This document shows positions 9,746 through 18,517 of a stretch of DNA of 64,000 nt, in pieces. The first letter of the stretch is position 1, and every line of letters starts with the position of its first letter. The translations under genes were made by a program, and so were the position numbers. Below the pieces are notes generated by a model. It did not search any database, had not been told where the DNA came from, and was given only the letters and a program-made list of their open reading frames with translations. Source of the DNA: Sunxiuqinia sp965372405 (GTDB lineage Bacteria > Bacteroidota > Bacteroidia > Bacteroidales > Prolixibacteraceae); assembly GCA_965372405.1 (NCBI GenBank), contig CBDVCE010000008.1, forward strand, positions 31,485-95,484, read 5' to 3'.

Positions 9746-9776
9746 GGCTATCCGTGAATAACGGGTGGCCATTTTT
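9746..9776 (+). terminator. Rho-independent terminator after the head-GIN gene
   Basis: A 10-bp stem pairs GGCTATCCGT (9746-9755) with ACGGGTGGCC (9761-9770), counting two U-G pairs, with a 5-base loop. It is followed directly by ATTTTT. It lies 39 bases after the stop codon on the same strand. Confidence 0.8.
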
Positions 9777-9848
9777 GATGCTTGATTCTGAATAATCGAT
9801 TATTACATAATCCTAAAATATGAATGCTAGCTGCACTTTTAATAGAAT

Positions 9849-9878
9849 AGCCTTTCCCATCAGTTGACAGGAAAGGCT
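9849..9878 (-). terminator. Hairpin in the convergent gap, probable terminator of the DUF4838 gene
   Basis: AGCCTTTCC (9849-9857) is the exact reverse complement of GGAAAGGCT (9870-9878), with a 12-base loop. It lies 28 bases beyond the minus-strand gene's stop. The T-tract is poor on both strands, so this is a weaker terminator call. Confidence 0.5.
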
Positions 9879-9905
9879 AGTTTGAAAAGTTTATGTTTTA
9901 GTTCT

Positions 9906-12152
9906 TTAATTTACCATTATTTCATCACAGAATAACCAGACAGGCAGGCCGGCAGCATTGTGCCATACCGGAGCTTTACTAACGCTTTTTGCTCTAATTT
10001 TTAGGTAGCGGGCTTTGACCGGTTTAAAATCAATATTGAAAAATTCAATGTCATTAACCTTACTCTCTTTGCTGATTGGTTTCGCATTGATAGCAACACC
10101 CAGCTTTTTAAAGTTTTTATTGTCAGTTGAGTGCCAGTAAGTTACCTCATTGGGGAAGAAAACAATATGGTTGGTTACCTGCAAAAATCCCGACGAAGCA
10201 TGTTTGATCTCCTGAACTTCGCCAAGGTCAACAACTGCTTCAAGATCATTGCCCTCAAAACCAAGCCAGTTCGCAAAGAAACTACTTCCACCCAATGAAC
10301 CGTCAGTAAGTGTTTGCGGATCTTCTTTTGCATACTTTTTAGGTTTGCTTAAAAGCTCAACAGGTTTGTTTAGAGCAATATTTTTCGTTTGTAACCTTTT
10401 TATGGTTGTTTCAAATGCATCACAATATTCGGTAACCTTATAACCCATCTCATTCATTAAAAAGATATTTTCTTTAGCACAGGTTTCTTTAAAAGAATTA
10501 AGACGATTTATGGTTGTTTCATTTGCAGTGCTTTTACCATCTGTTTTATTCACCATCTGAAACTCATCATAAGAATTCTTGCGCGCTGCTTCTAATGAAG
10601 CATAATCAGTACTTAGTCGGGCAGTTTTAACACGTTCCAGGACTTCGGGTTTGCTGGCTACTGTTTGTTCTCCTTCATTGAAATAGTTATTGTATTGAAT
10701 CAGTAACTCTGGTTTTAAGAATGATTCAAATGCTTGGGAAGGATCACCATATAAATACAGAAAGAAATCTGGATTGTTTGCCAATTCCTGATGCACCTGA
10801 TCGATATACTTTTTCACAAAAATACCAGCTTCTTCATAATATCCATCCGTAAAATCAGTAATGATTTCTTCCACATCTGCATCCGGATTCCAAAGTAATT
10901 TCGCCATTAAATAGGAGCGAAGTTCAAACAACTCACTGGGGTTATGACTGTGTTGCTCAAAAATCCAACGGGCATTGTTATCTCTAAAGAATTGAATATT
11001 TGGTTGTAGCGTTTTTAGGTTTGGGAAAGGTGCCAGAAAGTTGGTGAATTGAGTTGTGTAGTCCCAAATACGAATATTCTCAGTTAGCTGTTTCCAGCCA
11101 ATCAAATCACTTGCAAAATCGCTGCATTTTTGCTCAATTGGTGCACTGCGATCACACTCAATAGAGCAAAGGGTGATAAGTACATTTGCCACAGGTTTGG
11201 TTTTACATGGTTTTCGAGTGTGCTGATAAGCCAGCGTTGATATAATTTTGTCAGGAAAGTCGACTGCAATATCATTTACGAAATTTACCATTGTTGCACT
11301 TTGTGAGCCTTCTTCAGTGTCGATCTTTTTACAATTATCGCATTCGCAATATTGAGTGTTATCATCCTGACTTACGGAAATTACGTCAGATTTAGGATGC
11401 CTTCCAAAATAGGATTTCACCGAATCTTTAACAATGCGAAGAACATCTGGATTAGTGAGACATAATTGAGTTGGTAATCTTCGTTTTCCTCGTAATGCAT
11501 AATACTCCGGATGTTTCTCATAAAAAGTATTCTCCGGCATAAAACGATTGAAGGTATGTACGCGTGCACTGGGCACATAGTGTGGAAAGGCTTCTGTGGT
11601 CACCTTGTGTTTGTGTGCAAATTCATGGTTCTCATAAAATAGACGTGAGTGAACCGTACGTGTGGTAATTTCGGGTGTGTAGCTGAAGTTCAATGGGAGT
11701 ATTAATTCAATCTTTTTTAATTGAGGGATCTTTTCAACTTCAGGTGAATACCAACGGCAACCTAAGAAATCTTCCAAAAGAACGATACTGGCGTTGAAAA
11801 CTGCTTCTGGACTACCTCCTGAGATAACCAGATTTTGTTCATCGTTTTGTATAACAACCTGTTCTGGAGATGTAAGTTCTTGTTCTCCAATAAATATCTT
11901 GTTAACTCCATCATTCAGTTTGTCTTGATTAACGATAGGGATTTTTACATCTCCAATCTTTTCAAGATAATGTTGTAGGTTGCTGGTTGCCTGTTTTACT
12001 TTTTCTCCTGCATTTTCATTCAAAACAATTTCGTAATTGCTTTTCCCATTTTTCGACAATTGAAGTACATCTTTAGTTCCGCAGGAGAAAGAAATTAAAG
12101 CAATTAGTAGTATTAATGCAGATAGGAAAGTTGGTGATTTTAAAGTATTCAT
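9906..12152 (-). CDS. DUF4838 lipoprotein with C-terminal discoidin-like (F5/8 type C) module
   Basis: Start ATG 12152 is chosen because it gives a lipoprotein signal with lipobox LISFSC (Cys24). An upstream ATG at 12206 would put 18 extra residues before it. The product has 748 residues. The N-terminal part (about 35-150) resembles the small alpha/beta domain found before glycosidase barrels (NYEIVLNENAGEKVKQATSNL). The DUF4838 region follows, with VISVSQDDNTQYCECDNCKKID and its Cys pairs. The last roughly 150 residues (LTDGSLGG, AVVDLGEVQEIKHASSGFLQ, PVKARYLKIRA) look like a galactose-binding/discoidin domain. Such proteins occur in glycan-degrading loci of Bacteroidota and may be glycoside hydrolases, but activity is unproven. 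It is probably anchored in the outer membrane. Confidence 0.85.
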   Translation of the reverse strand: MNTLKSPTFLSALILLIALISFSCGTKDVLQLSKNGKSNYEIVLNENAGEKVKQATSNLQHYLEKIGDVKIPIVNQDKLNDGVNKIFIGEQELTSPEQVVIQNDEQNLVISGGSPEAVFNASIVLLEDFLGCRWYSPEVEKIPQLKKIELILPLNFSYTPEITTRTVHSRLFYENHEFAHKHKVTTEAFPHYVPSARVHTFNRFMPENTFYEKHPEYYALRGKRRLPTQLCLTNPDVLRIVKDSVKSYFGRHPKSDVISVSQDDNTQYCECDNCKKIDTEEGSQSATMVNFVNDIAVDFPDKIISTLAYQHTRKPCKTKPVANVLITLCSIECDRSAPIEQKCSDFASDLIGWKQLTENIRIWDYTTQFTNFLAPFPNLKTLQPNIQFFRDNNARWIFEQHSHNPSELFELRSYLMAKLLWNPDADVEEIITDFTDGYYEEAGIFVKKYIDQVHQELANNPDFFLYLYGDPSQAFESFLKPELLIQYNNYFNEGEQTVASKPEVLERVKTARLSTDYASLEAARKNSYDEFQMVNKTDGKSTANETTINRLNSFKETCAKENIFLMNEMGYKVTEYCDAFETTIKRLQTKNIALNKPVELLSKPKKYAKEDPQTLTDGSLGGSSFFANWLGFEGNDLEAVVDLGEVQEIKHASSGFLQVTNHIVFFPNEVTYWHSTDNKNFKKLGVAINAKPISKESKVNDIEFFNIDFKPVKARYLKIRAKSVSKAPVWHNAAGLPVWLFCDEIMVN

Positions 12153-12242
12153 AAGTTCATGTTTTAGGTTACTGCTAAAGTATATAGCTTTTTGCAAATA
12201 CAACATGAAATCTATTGGTTTTATAACACCTACAATGTGATT

Positions 12243-12878
12243 TTACTTTAAACTTCCCAGAAGTGCAGAATAGCTTTCTGATCCACAATTGAAAAGTAAA
12301 TCGAGGATGCTGAGGTTAGGGGTGAAACCAAATTTGTCATCGAAAACCTGAGTGTATGGTTTTGCTGTAAATGAAGGGTCGGCTTGTGCTTTTTGTGGCT
12401 TTGGATGAATAGCTTCCCTTAAGTTTAGAAAAGGTTCAGAGACGGCTTCAAAGTCAGTTGTTTTAGTGATGTTTGGGACAATTTCTAAAATATCAAAAAC
12501 TACTTTCAGGATTTGCAGATTTAGATCAATCAGGTAATCAAACTTCTTTTCATAGAATGGGCGGAAATCATCTTCAAGGATTTCAAAAAATGGAGATGAG
12601 TTATAAGATGAAACAATGGCTTGCCAATGTGTGTGCTGCCAATTCATCTCATAAGAGATTTTAAGATCCTTGATAAGCTGTTTGCTTCTGCCTTTTATTA
12701 TTGGAACAACCAACGCTTCGGGACCATTTGCTCCCAAAATGATTGCCCGGTTTCTATATGTTTGTTTGGTGAAATTTTCACAGGTTTCAATCCAAACAGA
12801 AGGTTGGTTAATAAACTTGCTAATGTATTGCACAGGTGGCAAATAGGCTGTGCTTAAAAGAATCGCTTTATTCTCCAT
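12243..12878 (-). CDS. WbqC family protein
   Basis: 211 residues. It begins AILLSTAYLPPVQYISKFI and continues WIETCENFTKQTYRNRAIILGANGPEALVVPI, the hallmark N-terminus of the WbqC-like family, then NWQHTHWQAIVSSYNSSPFFEIL. In other bacteria WbqC homologues sit in O-antigen clusters and have been linked to sugar or amino-acid modification, but the reaction is not settled. In Bacteroidota the gene is commonly found beside lepB and dapB, as here. It is soluble with no signal peptide. Its start lies 5 bases after the stop of the LapA-like gene, so it is cotranscribed with that gene. Confidence 0.88.
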   Translation of the reverse strand: MENKAILLSTAYLPPVQYISKFINQPSVWIETCENFTKQTYRNRAIILGANGPEALVVPIIKGRSKQLIKDLKISYEMNWQHTHWQAIVSSYNSSPFFEILEDDFRPFYEKKFDYLIDLNLQILKVVFDILEIVPNITKTTDFEAVSEPFLNLREAIHPKPQKAQADPSFTAKPYTQVFDDKFGFTPNLSILDLLFNCGSESYSALLGSLK

Positions 12879-12883
12879 TGTAT

Positions 12884-13213
12884 TTATTCCTTGAAAAAAC
12901 TTTCATCAGTATCGCCAGTTATTTCTATACCCTCGGAGGTAGTTGGTGTTGTTGGTTCGGGTACTGTTACTATTGGATTATCTGCTTCTTTTTGTAAGCT
13001 TTTAATTTGTGATTTCAGCTTCCATACTTTTGGATAAATCAAAAAATAAGCAATTATAAAACCAGCTATCAAAAAAACAATAAGTGCAAGAACAAGAGGT
13101 ACATCAACAATCTCCCAGAAAAATACCTTAAGCGTTATTAGTGCTGTGTTTTGAAGTGTAAAAATAACCAGTAATAAAGCCAGAATGAGTAAAATGATAA
13201 TTCCTGCAGACAT
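12884..13213 (-). CDS. LapA-domain (DUF1049-like) small membrane protein
   Basis: 109 residues with two transmembrane helices (about 3-22, GIIILLILALLLVIFTLQNT; about 38-61, PLVLALIVFLIAGFIIAYFL). The LQNTALITLKVFFWEIVDVPLVL hairpin between them is the signature of the LapA/DUF1049 family. A short cytoplasmic coiled stretch (KVWKLKSQIKSLQKEAD) and an acidic/Thr-rich tail follow. In E. coli LapA helps control lipopolysaccharide levels together with LapB; whether that holds in Bacteroidota is unknown. It sits between lepB and the WbqC gene on the same strand. Confidence 0.8.
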   Translation of the reverse strand: MSAGIIILLILALLLVIFTLQNTALITLKVFFWEIVDVPLVLALIVFLIAGFIIAYFLIYPKVWKLKSQIKSLQKEADNPIVTVPEPTTPTTSEGIEITGDTDESFFKE

Positions 13214-13241
13214 AACTGTGAATTTTTAAATAAGTAACAAA

Positions 13242-13278
13242 AAAAAGGATCATGATGCAAGAGATCACAATCCTTTTT
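13242..13278 (-). terminator. Hairpin after lepB
   Basis: AAAAAGGAT (13242-13250) pairs with ATCCTTTTT (13270-13278) around a 19-base loop that can itself pair (GATCA/GATC). On the minus strand it lies 28 bases beyond the lepB stop and continues into a T-run. It may partly separate lepB from the LapA-like gene. Confidence 0.55.
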
Positions 13279-13306
13279 ATGTATGTCTATTGACTCCCTT
13301 TGTATT

Positions 13307-14647
13307 TTATTTTACCGAATTAAACAAACGGTTAAAACGTATATTTGAAGGGAACCTCTTATCTTTATCCAATGATAACCAGATGAAAACTGCTTTTCCA
13401 ACTACATGATCTTCTGGTACAAAACCCCAATAGCGCGAGTCGGCTGAGTTGTGGCGATTGTCGCCCATCATCCAGTAATAATCCATATTAAAGGTGTAAT
13501 TATCAGTAGCTACTCCGTTAATAAAGATTGTGCTGTCTTTAACCTCAAGTTCATTTTCTTCATAAAGGTCAATGATACGCTCGTAAATTGGAAGGTTCGT
13601 CACGGTTAGGTTAACCGACTCACCTTTTTTAGGTACTTCAAGCGGACCAAAATTATCACGATTCCATTGATAATCTTCACTGTGAGGGAAGATGTCACTA
13701 TCGGCATTTCCGGCAGGCATATTTACGCGCGTGATGTTTTTTACATTTCGAAGCTTTTTCAGCTCATCTACGTGCTCATCAGTCATAGGAAATAAAAACT
13801 GGGAACCTGAAAATACATTTTGGTCAGCCTTGGCAATACCAATTTTTTCCAGTGTTCTTTTATTAATTGATGTTCCGTCAGTAGTCACAATATAATTGTA
13901 CTGTACACCACCAAAAACAGTTTGCTCGTTTCCGTTTACAAACAACTGGCCTTCTTTTAATTCCAAAACATCGCCAGGAATACCAACACAACGTTTAATG
14001 TAGTTTTCGCGTTTGTCAACCGGACGGGTGATAATCTCACCAAATGAGCGAGTGTCTGTTGTTACACGTTCGTGTCCATGTGTTCTTATTTGCTCATAAT
14101 AGCTGCGTGTAGGCATATTCATAGCTACCGTATCTCCTTCGGGGAAGTTGAATACAACCACATCGTTATTTTTGATTTCACCAAATCCACCGATTCTTTT
14201 GTATGGTCTTTTAACCCATTCTACATATGATTTTGCCTCTTTAGACATTGGCATAGTATGGTGTACAAATGGGAATGATAATGGTGTATTAGGCATTTTC
14301 GGTCCGTAAGCAGTTTTACTTACAAATAGGAAATCACCAACTAACATTGATTTTTCCATTGAAGAAGTAGGAATGGTATAGGCTTCAATGAAGAACATAC
14401 GAATGAAAGTAGCTGCAATTACTGCAAAAATAATCGCATCAACCCACTCTACAACTTTAGTTTGTTTTCCACCGGGTGGATTTTTCTTTTTCCAGAATGC
14501 CCAGTGTACTTTTTTGGTGATGTACATATCAAATATGATCGCCAGACCAATAAACCACCAAAAGTTTTGAAGCCAGATGACCCATAAACTATAAATCAGG
14601 CCAACAAATATGAATTTAAACCACTTGTTTGTCAGGATTTGTCTCAT
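13307..14647 (-). CDS. lepB: Signal peptidase I
   Basis: 446 residues, an inner-membrane serine protease that removes signal peptides. N-terminal hydrophobic segments (about 8-35 and around 70-90) precede the catalytic Ser box IPTSSMEKSMLVGDFLFVSK. The Lys box is YIKRCVGIPGDVLELKEGQLFVNG, and the closing motif is GDNRHNSADSRYWGFVPEDHVVGKA. The Ser and Lys boxes are about 110 residues apart, and a further long insert follows the Lys box. This enlarged architecture is common in Bacteroidota S26 peptidases. dapB lies 13 bases upstream on the same strand, so the two are almost certainly cotranscribed. Confidence 0.96.
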   Translation of the reverse strand: MRQILTNKWFKFIFVGLIYSLWVIWLQNFWWFIGLAIIFDMYITKKVHWAFWKKKNPPGGKQTKVVEWVDAIIFAVIAATFIRMFFIEAYTIPTSSMEKSMLVGDFLFVSKTAYGPKMPNTPLSFPFVHHTMPMSKEAKSYVEWVKRPYKRIGGFGEIKNNDVVVFNFPEGDTVAMNMPTRSYYEQIRTHGHERVTTDTRSFGEIITRPVDKRENYIKRCVGIPGDVLELKEGQLFVNGNEQTVFGGVQYNYIVTTDGTSINKRTLEKIGIAKADQNVFSGSQFLFPMTDEHVDELKKLRNVKNITRVNMPAGNADSDIFPHSEDYQWNRDNFGPLEVPKKGESVNLTVTNLPIYERIIDLYEENELEVKDSTIFINGVATDNYTFNMDYYWMMGDNRHNSADSRYWGFVPEDHVVGKAVFIWLSLDKDKRFPSNIRFNRLFNSVK

Positions 14648-14660
14648 CGTATCGCAGGTA

Positions 14661-15377
14661 TTAAATATTTAAAAGTTCGTTCATACTAAGGAGTCCTTTT
14701 TTACCAAAACTAAACTCGGCCGCTAAAACTGCTCCGGTAGCAAAACCAAGACGGTTTTTAGCACTGTGCTCAATTTCAATATAATCAATGTCAGACTCAT
14801 ATTTTATGCGGTGAATCCCGGGAACTTGCCCCTCTCGGATTGCTGTAATTTGCATTTCTTCGGATGATGTAGGACTATCAAGAGTCCAGCTATTTTTTGC
14901 AGGATTGACATCAAAAAGGTCTTCAGCCAATGAAATTGCTGTACCACTAGGTGCATCTAATTTTTGAGTGTGATGCACTTCTTCCATTTTAATATCGTAT
15001 TCTGAATGCTTTTGCATTAAACCAGCCAGTTTCTTGTTCAAAACAAAAAACAGGTTTACGCCAACGCTGAAATTGGATGCATAAAAGAATGTGCCATTAA
15101 GCTCATTCATTTTAGCAAGTACTTCTTCTTTATTGTCAAGCCATCCGGTAGTGCCGCTCACTACAGGGATTCCACTTTCAAAGCAAAGATTGTAATTAGA
15201 AATGGCAGAAGCCGGAATGGTAAATTCAATGGCTACATCTGCTTTTTTTAGGTTCTCAACCGTAAGTTCGTGTTGATTATTGATATCTATCGTGAGTACA
15301 ATTTCGTGGCCACGTTCTTTGGCAATTTCTTCAATTGTTTTGCCCATTTTCCCGTAACCAATCAGTGCAATTTTCAT
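14661..15377 (-). CDS. dapB: 4-hydroxy-tetrahydrodipicolinate reductase
   Basis: 238 residues. This cytoplasmic enzyme makes tetrahydrodipicolinate with NAD(P)H in the diaminopimelate/lysine pathway. The nucleotide-binding loop is IALIGYGKMGKTIEE at the N-terminus. Further motifs are VVSGTTGW, ASNFSVGVNLF and the active-site segment EVHHTQKLDAPSGTA with its His pair and Lys. The protein is slightly shorter than the E. coli enzyme (273), which is typical for the phylum. It is the first gene of a likely dapB-lepB-LapA-like-WbqC run. I see no lysine riboswitch in the 216 bases upstream. Confidence 0.96.
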   Translation of the reverse strand: MKIALIGYGKMGKTIEEIAKERGHEIVLTIDINNQHELTVENLKKADVAIEFTIPASAISNYNLCFESGIPVVSGTTGWLDNKEEVLAKMNELNGTFFYASNFSVGVNLFFVLNKKLAGLMQKHSEYDIKMEEVHHTQKLDAPSGTAISLAEDLFDVNPAKNSWTLDSPTSSEEMQITAIREGQVPGIHRIKYESDIDYIEIEHSAKNRLGFATGAVLAAEFSFGKKGLLSMNELLNI

Positions 15378-15593
15378 TCGAATTTCTTTAACAGTTTTGT
15401 GTCTTTATTTTTTTAAGGCTTACAAAGATATAAATTACACGCTAAAAGTATTAACTCTGTGAAAAGCATCATAGAAAATTCGGTCAACTGATCGTTTTAC
15501 AGGGCTAACTATGTTTTGTTTGAGCTAAATACTTTTGCTAATTGGAATAAGCTGGTAATAGTTATTTGCCAGGTCTTTCTTTAAACAATAGCC

Positions 15594-17834
15594 TTAGATA
15601 CCTTTCTTGTATTGCACGTTGGTGCTTGGATGAAGAATGTCATGGAGTTGCTGTGTTGAATCCATATTTCCGTCTATATAATTCTTAAAAAGCTGAATTA
15701 ATTGTGCTTTATCTAACTCAACTTTGGTTTCGGTTTTTATATCACTCAAATCAATGAAGAAACTGGAAAAGCGATCAGGAAAATCATTAACAATAGCTGT
15801 ATTCAATAAATTCGTAGAATTATAAACACGATGATAATTTCCTTTTGTTTTCTCAATATGGAATGTGTCCTCTTTCAAATTTGTAATTGTTGAAGACTTT
15901 TCACATTGTTGAATACAGCTATCATCTATTTTATATTTTTCGCATCCGGTAACCTGATGAAATAAGCATTGTCTGCTTGTCATTAATACAATGGGGTGAT
16001 AGATGCTATAGTACAGTTCGAAATCCTCCGGTTTTTTAATGGATATCATCTGAACTTTACTAATCTCATTTGAAAGAAATGAACCAGTACAATTGAAATT
16101 CTCTTTTAAACTCAACAGGCTAAAAGAGTTTGTAATATTGATATAGGGGCCAGCAATCCATGCAATCCCTATATTGTAGGCTTCAAAAGCTATTCCTGTA
16201 TTATTTGTTACAATAAGCTTTGGTTTTAGTTGATGCAAAAACTCTACTACAGCATTATAATCATCCCCAATCAAAACGGGAGGAAACCAAGGTATTAGTT
16301 TTTCATTCTTTTTAAAAAGATCAATAAACTCAACAGTCTTATTCTTGAAACTATTTGGAAGCTGAAAATAGGTATCTACATTGTCATCATTGCAAATGTC
16401 AATATCCTTAGTTGAGGCTATTAATACCGAAAGCGCAGGCTTTTTGTTTTGCTTATTCGGTTTCTTTAATGCCGGAATACTAACAGGGGCAATCATTTCT
16501 CTTGAACCATTCAAGATGAATAACAAGCTTTTTTTAATTGCTGTTAGCTCTTTAAAAGGTAGATAAAGATCTGTGTCAAGATTGAGTTCTGTTTTTTTGA
16601 TGTAATATTCCGTATCATCAATTGCTTTCAATCTTTTAAGTATCATCTTAAGACTTAATGACTCGGTGCCTGTATCTGTCATGTTAACTTTAGAACGTAC
16701 TTCAAATGTTGCATCTGGAGAATTTACTGATACTTTTAATGGCGTACCACAACTGCCGGAAATACTTATTTCTAGTGGAATCTTAGCAGTGTCAAATTGG
16801 TCTATCTCCTTTTTAATAGATGCTCTTAGTATTTTCTTTTCGTCATAAAGTTCCGTTTGACCCTCCAGCTCTTTCTCATTGGAACTGTAATCATTGATCT
16901 CCGAAAGTCGTTTGGTCGAATGACTCATCGGATTATCGATAAACATGCCTTTATGAATATCTCCTTTCAAAAAGGCATTGGAGAAATCCCGGTTAAATAC
17001 CTTGTAAAGCTCACTATTGTCATCAATCAGGCTGCCCTTCTCATAAAAACTACGAATTTGTTTCCTCCATGAATTCACTACTGTATAAACGTATTCAAAC
17101 TCCTTTATTCGTCCTTCAATCTTTAGCGAATCAACCCCTGCATTATACAGCTCTTTTAAATCAAAATAGGCTGAATTATCTTTCAAATTAAGTGGGTAAT
17201 CTTTACCTGCAGGAGTTTTTAAATATCGATCTCTACAAGGTTGACTACATCTGCCACGATTTCCTGAGTTCCCTCCGTGAAGAGAGCTCATATAACAGAT
17301 GCCAGAGAAAGAAAGACAATAGGAACCATGAACAAATACTTCGGATAAAACGCCGTTTTTGTGTGCAAAAGCTGTTAGCTTTTTTATCTCATGAATATTT
17401 AACTCTCTTGAAAAGTTAACCCGCTCCGCATTTAGCTGGTTTAAAAATTGAACCTGTCCTTTGTTATGGGTGGTAAGTTGTGTAGATGCGTGTATTTTAA
17501 GACTTTTAAAGTATTTAGATAAGAGATAGAACATACCTAAATCCTGAACAATCACACCGTCAATTGTTGTGTTAACGAGTCTGTTCAGCAACTTAAAAAG
17601 AGCCGGAATTTCATTGTCAATAATAATGATGTTTAGGGTTAGAAATACTTCGCAACTGTTTTGATGTGCTAGTCTTAAAATTCCCTGTAGATCATCGAAG
17701 CTGATATTTGCGGCTCGGTTTCTTGCATTGAATTTATTCAAACCACAGTAAACAGCATCAGCCCCTGCAAGAATTGCCGTTTTTATAGAGTCAATATCTC
17801 CACCTGGTGCCAGTAACTCGATTTGCCTTTTCAT
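15594..17834 (-). CDS. U32 family peptidase (RlhA/YdcP-like)
   Basis: Start ATG 17834 (MKRQIELLAPGGD) matches the usual U32 beginning; an in-frame ATG 63 bases upstream adds a non-conserved leader. The product has 746 residues. The N-terminal barrel has ELLAPGGDIDSIKTAILAGADAVYCG. The U32 signature region is LSFSGICYMSSLHGGNSGNRGRCSQPCR, whose Cys residues, together with others, may hold an iron-sulfur cluster. A second Cys set occurs late (CLFHQVTGCEKYKIDDSCIQQC). Long U32 proteins of this kind include RlhA, which hydroxylates a cytidine of 23S rRNA. I infer that role or an unknown one rather than collagenase activity. It is a single minus-strand gene. Confidence 0.85.
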   Translation of the reverse strand: MKRQIELLAPGGDIDSIKTAILAGADAVYCGLNKFNARNRAANISFDDLQGILRLAHQNSCEVFLTLNIIIIDNEIPALFKLLNRLVNTTIDGVIVQDLGMFYLLSKYFKSLKIHASTQLTTHNKGQVQFLNQLNAERVNFSRELNIHEIKKLTAFAHKNGVLSEVFVHGSYCLSFSGICYMSSLHGGNSGNRGRCSQPCRDRYLKTPAGKDYPLNLKDNSAYFDLKELYNAGVDSLKIEGRIKEFEYVYTVVNSWRKQIRSFYEKGSLIDDNSELYKVFNRDFSNAFLKGDIHKGMFIDNPMSHSTKRLSEINDYSSNEKELEGQTELYDEKKILRASIKKEIDQFDTAKIPLEISISGSCGTPLKVSVNSPDATFEVRSKVNMTDTGTESLSLKMILKRLKAIDDTEYYIKKTELNLDTDLYLPFKELTAIKKSLLFILNGSREMIAPVSIPALKKPNKQNKKPALSVLIASTKDIDICNDDNVDTYFQLPNSFKNKTVEFIDLFKKNEKLIPWFPPVLIGDDYNAVVEFLHQLKPKLIVTNNTGIAFEAYNIGIAWIAGPYINITNSFSLLSLKENFNCTGSFLSNEISKVQMISIKKPEDFELYYSIYHPIVLMTSRQCLFHQVTGCEKYKIDDSCIQQCEKSSTITNLKEDTFHIEKTKGNYHRVYNSTNLLNTAIVNDFPDRFSSFFIDLSDIKTETKVELDKAQLIQLFKNYIDGNMDSTQQLHDILHPSTNVQYKKGI

Positions 17835-17986
17835 TATTCCTTCGGTGATGGATTCGGCTTTAATTAAGTATAAAAGTAATGGCGGACTTTGTAGCATTTT
17901 TATATCAAGCTATAAAGCTTGATGTTTTACTACTTTCCCCGCCATTACTTACAACTTACTGTTGCGATTTGTTTTAAAGAAAACAA

Positions 17987-18091
17987 TTAATCGTACTTCA
18001 GTTTTTTATTCCTCTTTTCTGCTTTCTTTTCTTTTGCACTCTTAGTCGCTTCTTTTTTTACGCTTTTCTTTGCGTCTTGACCTTTTCCCAT
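17987..18091 (-). CDS. Very small basic protein, conserved-looking
   Basis: A 34-residue frame from ATG 18091 to TAA 17987. The peptide (begins MGKGQDAKKSVKKEATKSAK, ends KKLKYD) is made almost wholly of Lys, Glu, Ala and Ser. It resembles short hypothetical proteins I have seen annotated in Bacteroidota, but I do not know a function. It would be a highly charged helical or disordered peptide, perhaps binding nucleic acid (inference from charge). It lies 150 bases upstream of the U32 gene on the same strand. A simple low-complexity frame by chance is the alternative, though the clean ATG-to-stop and composition favour a gene. Confidence 0.55.
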   Translation of the reverse strand: MGKGQDAKKSVKKEATKSAKEKKAEKRNKKLKYD

Positions 18092-18306
18092 GATATTAAC
18101 TATTAAATGTTTGTAATAAGGTTCTTTTCCGTTACCAAAATATTCCTTGATTTCTTATTTGGCTAAATTACCAATTTTTCGGCTAATATGCCTTCAGTTG
18201 TTAATATCGCTTCGTTTAAATTGGTTTAGCTCAACAATAAAGTTCGTAAATTATCTCATTCTTCCAAAAATGATAAAGAAGTCTTTCTCTATATGCTTCT
18301 TCAAGA

Positions 18307-18420
18307 CTATTTCATCTTTAATAATTCAACGGCTGCCATTAAAAACGCTCCTGCGCCATGCGATTGTTCATCATCGGATAGCTTGTCCCGATTTTTATCG
18401 GGAGGTGGATGGTCTATTGC
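18307..18420 (-). pseudogene. Remnant of the C-terminus of a possible GH88/GH105 unsaturated glycuronyl hydrolase
   Basis: An open 37-codon minus-strand stretch ends at TAG (18307-18309) and reads DKLSDDEQSHGAGAFLMAAVELLKMK at its end. The GAGAFLMAA-ELLK ending resembles the last helices of GH88/GH105 proteins, which cleave unsaturated uronates released by polysaccharide lyases. A stop codon lies just upstream and no start or further homologous sequence is seen, so it would be a fragment. The short palindrome TCCCGAT-N4-ATCGGGA falls at its upstream edge and may mark the breakpoint. The family guess rests on a short segment only. Confidence 0.35.
18386..18403. repeat. Short palindromic repeat, copy 1 (TCCCGAT stem)
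   Basis: TCCCGAT, 4-base loop TTTT, ATCGGGA is a perfect 7-bp hairpin. A related element with the same flanks (CTG/TTG before, GGTGG after) lies at 19848-19866, suggesting a dispersed REP-like family. Confidence 0.6.
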
Positions 18421-18517
18421 TCAAAGCCCAATTCAGGGGACTTCAATTCCGGTGTGAAAGCCTTTCCCTACTAGTGATCGTTAGCGGGGCTGGCTATTCA
18501 ATGTGTGCACTATTTTC

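Larger units (their letters stand above)
18092..18517. other. Gene-poor stretch beside the nitrilase gene
   Basis: The 426 bases hold no intact gene. They contain the minus-strand coding remnant at 18307-18420, the palindrome at 18386-18403 inside it, and the motif GATCGTTAGCGGGG at 18476-18489 next to the nitrilase stop. The pattern suggests decay or past insertion. Confidence 0.6.

Noticed and set aside
15378..15593. Possible lysine riboswitch upstream of dapB
   Set aside because: No long structured leader is apparent; the gap is AT-rich without the expected conserved junction.
17904..17923. ATCAAGCT / AGCTTGAT hairpin as a terminator
   Set aside because: The stem is a perfect 8 bp with a 4-base loop, but no T-run follows on the strand of the upstream small gene.
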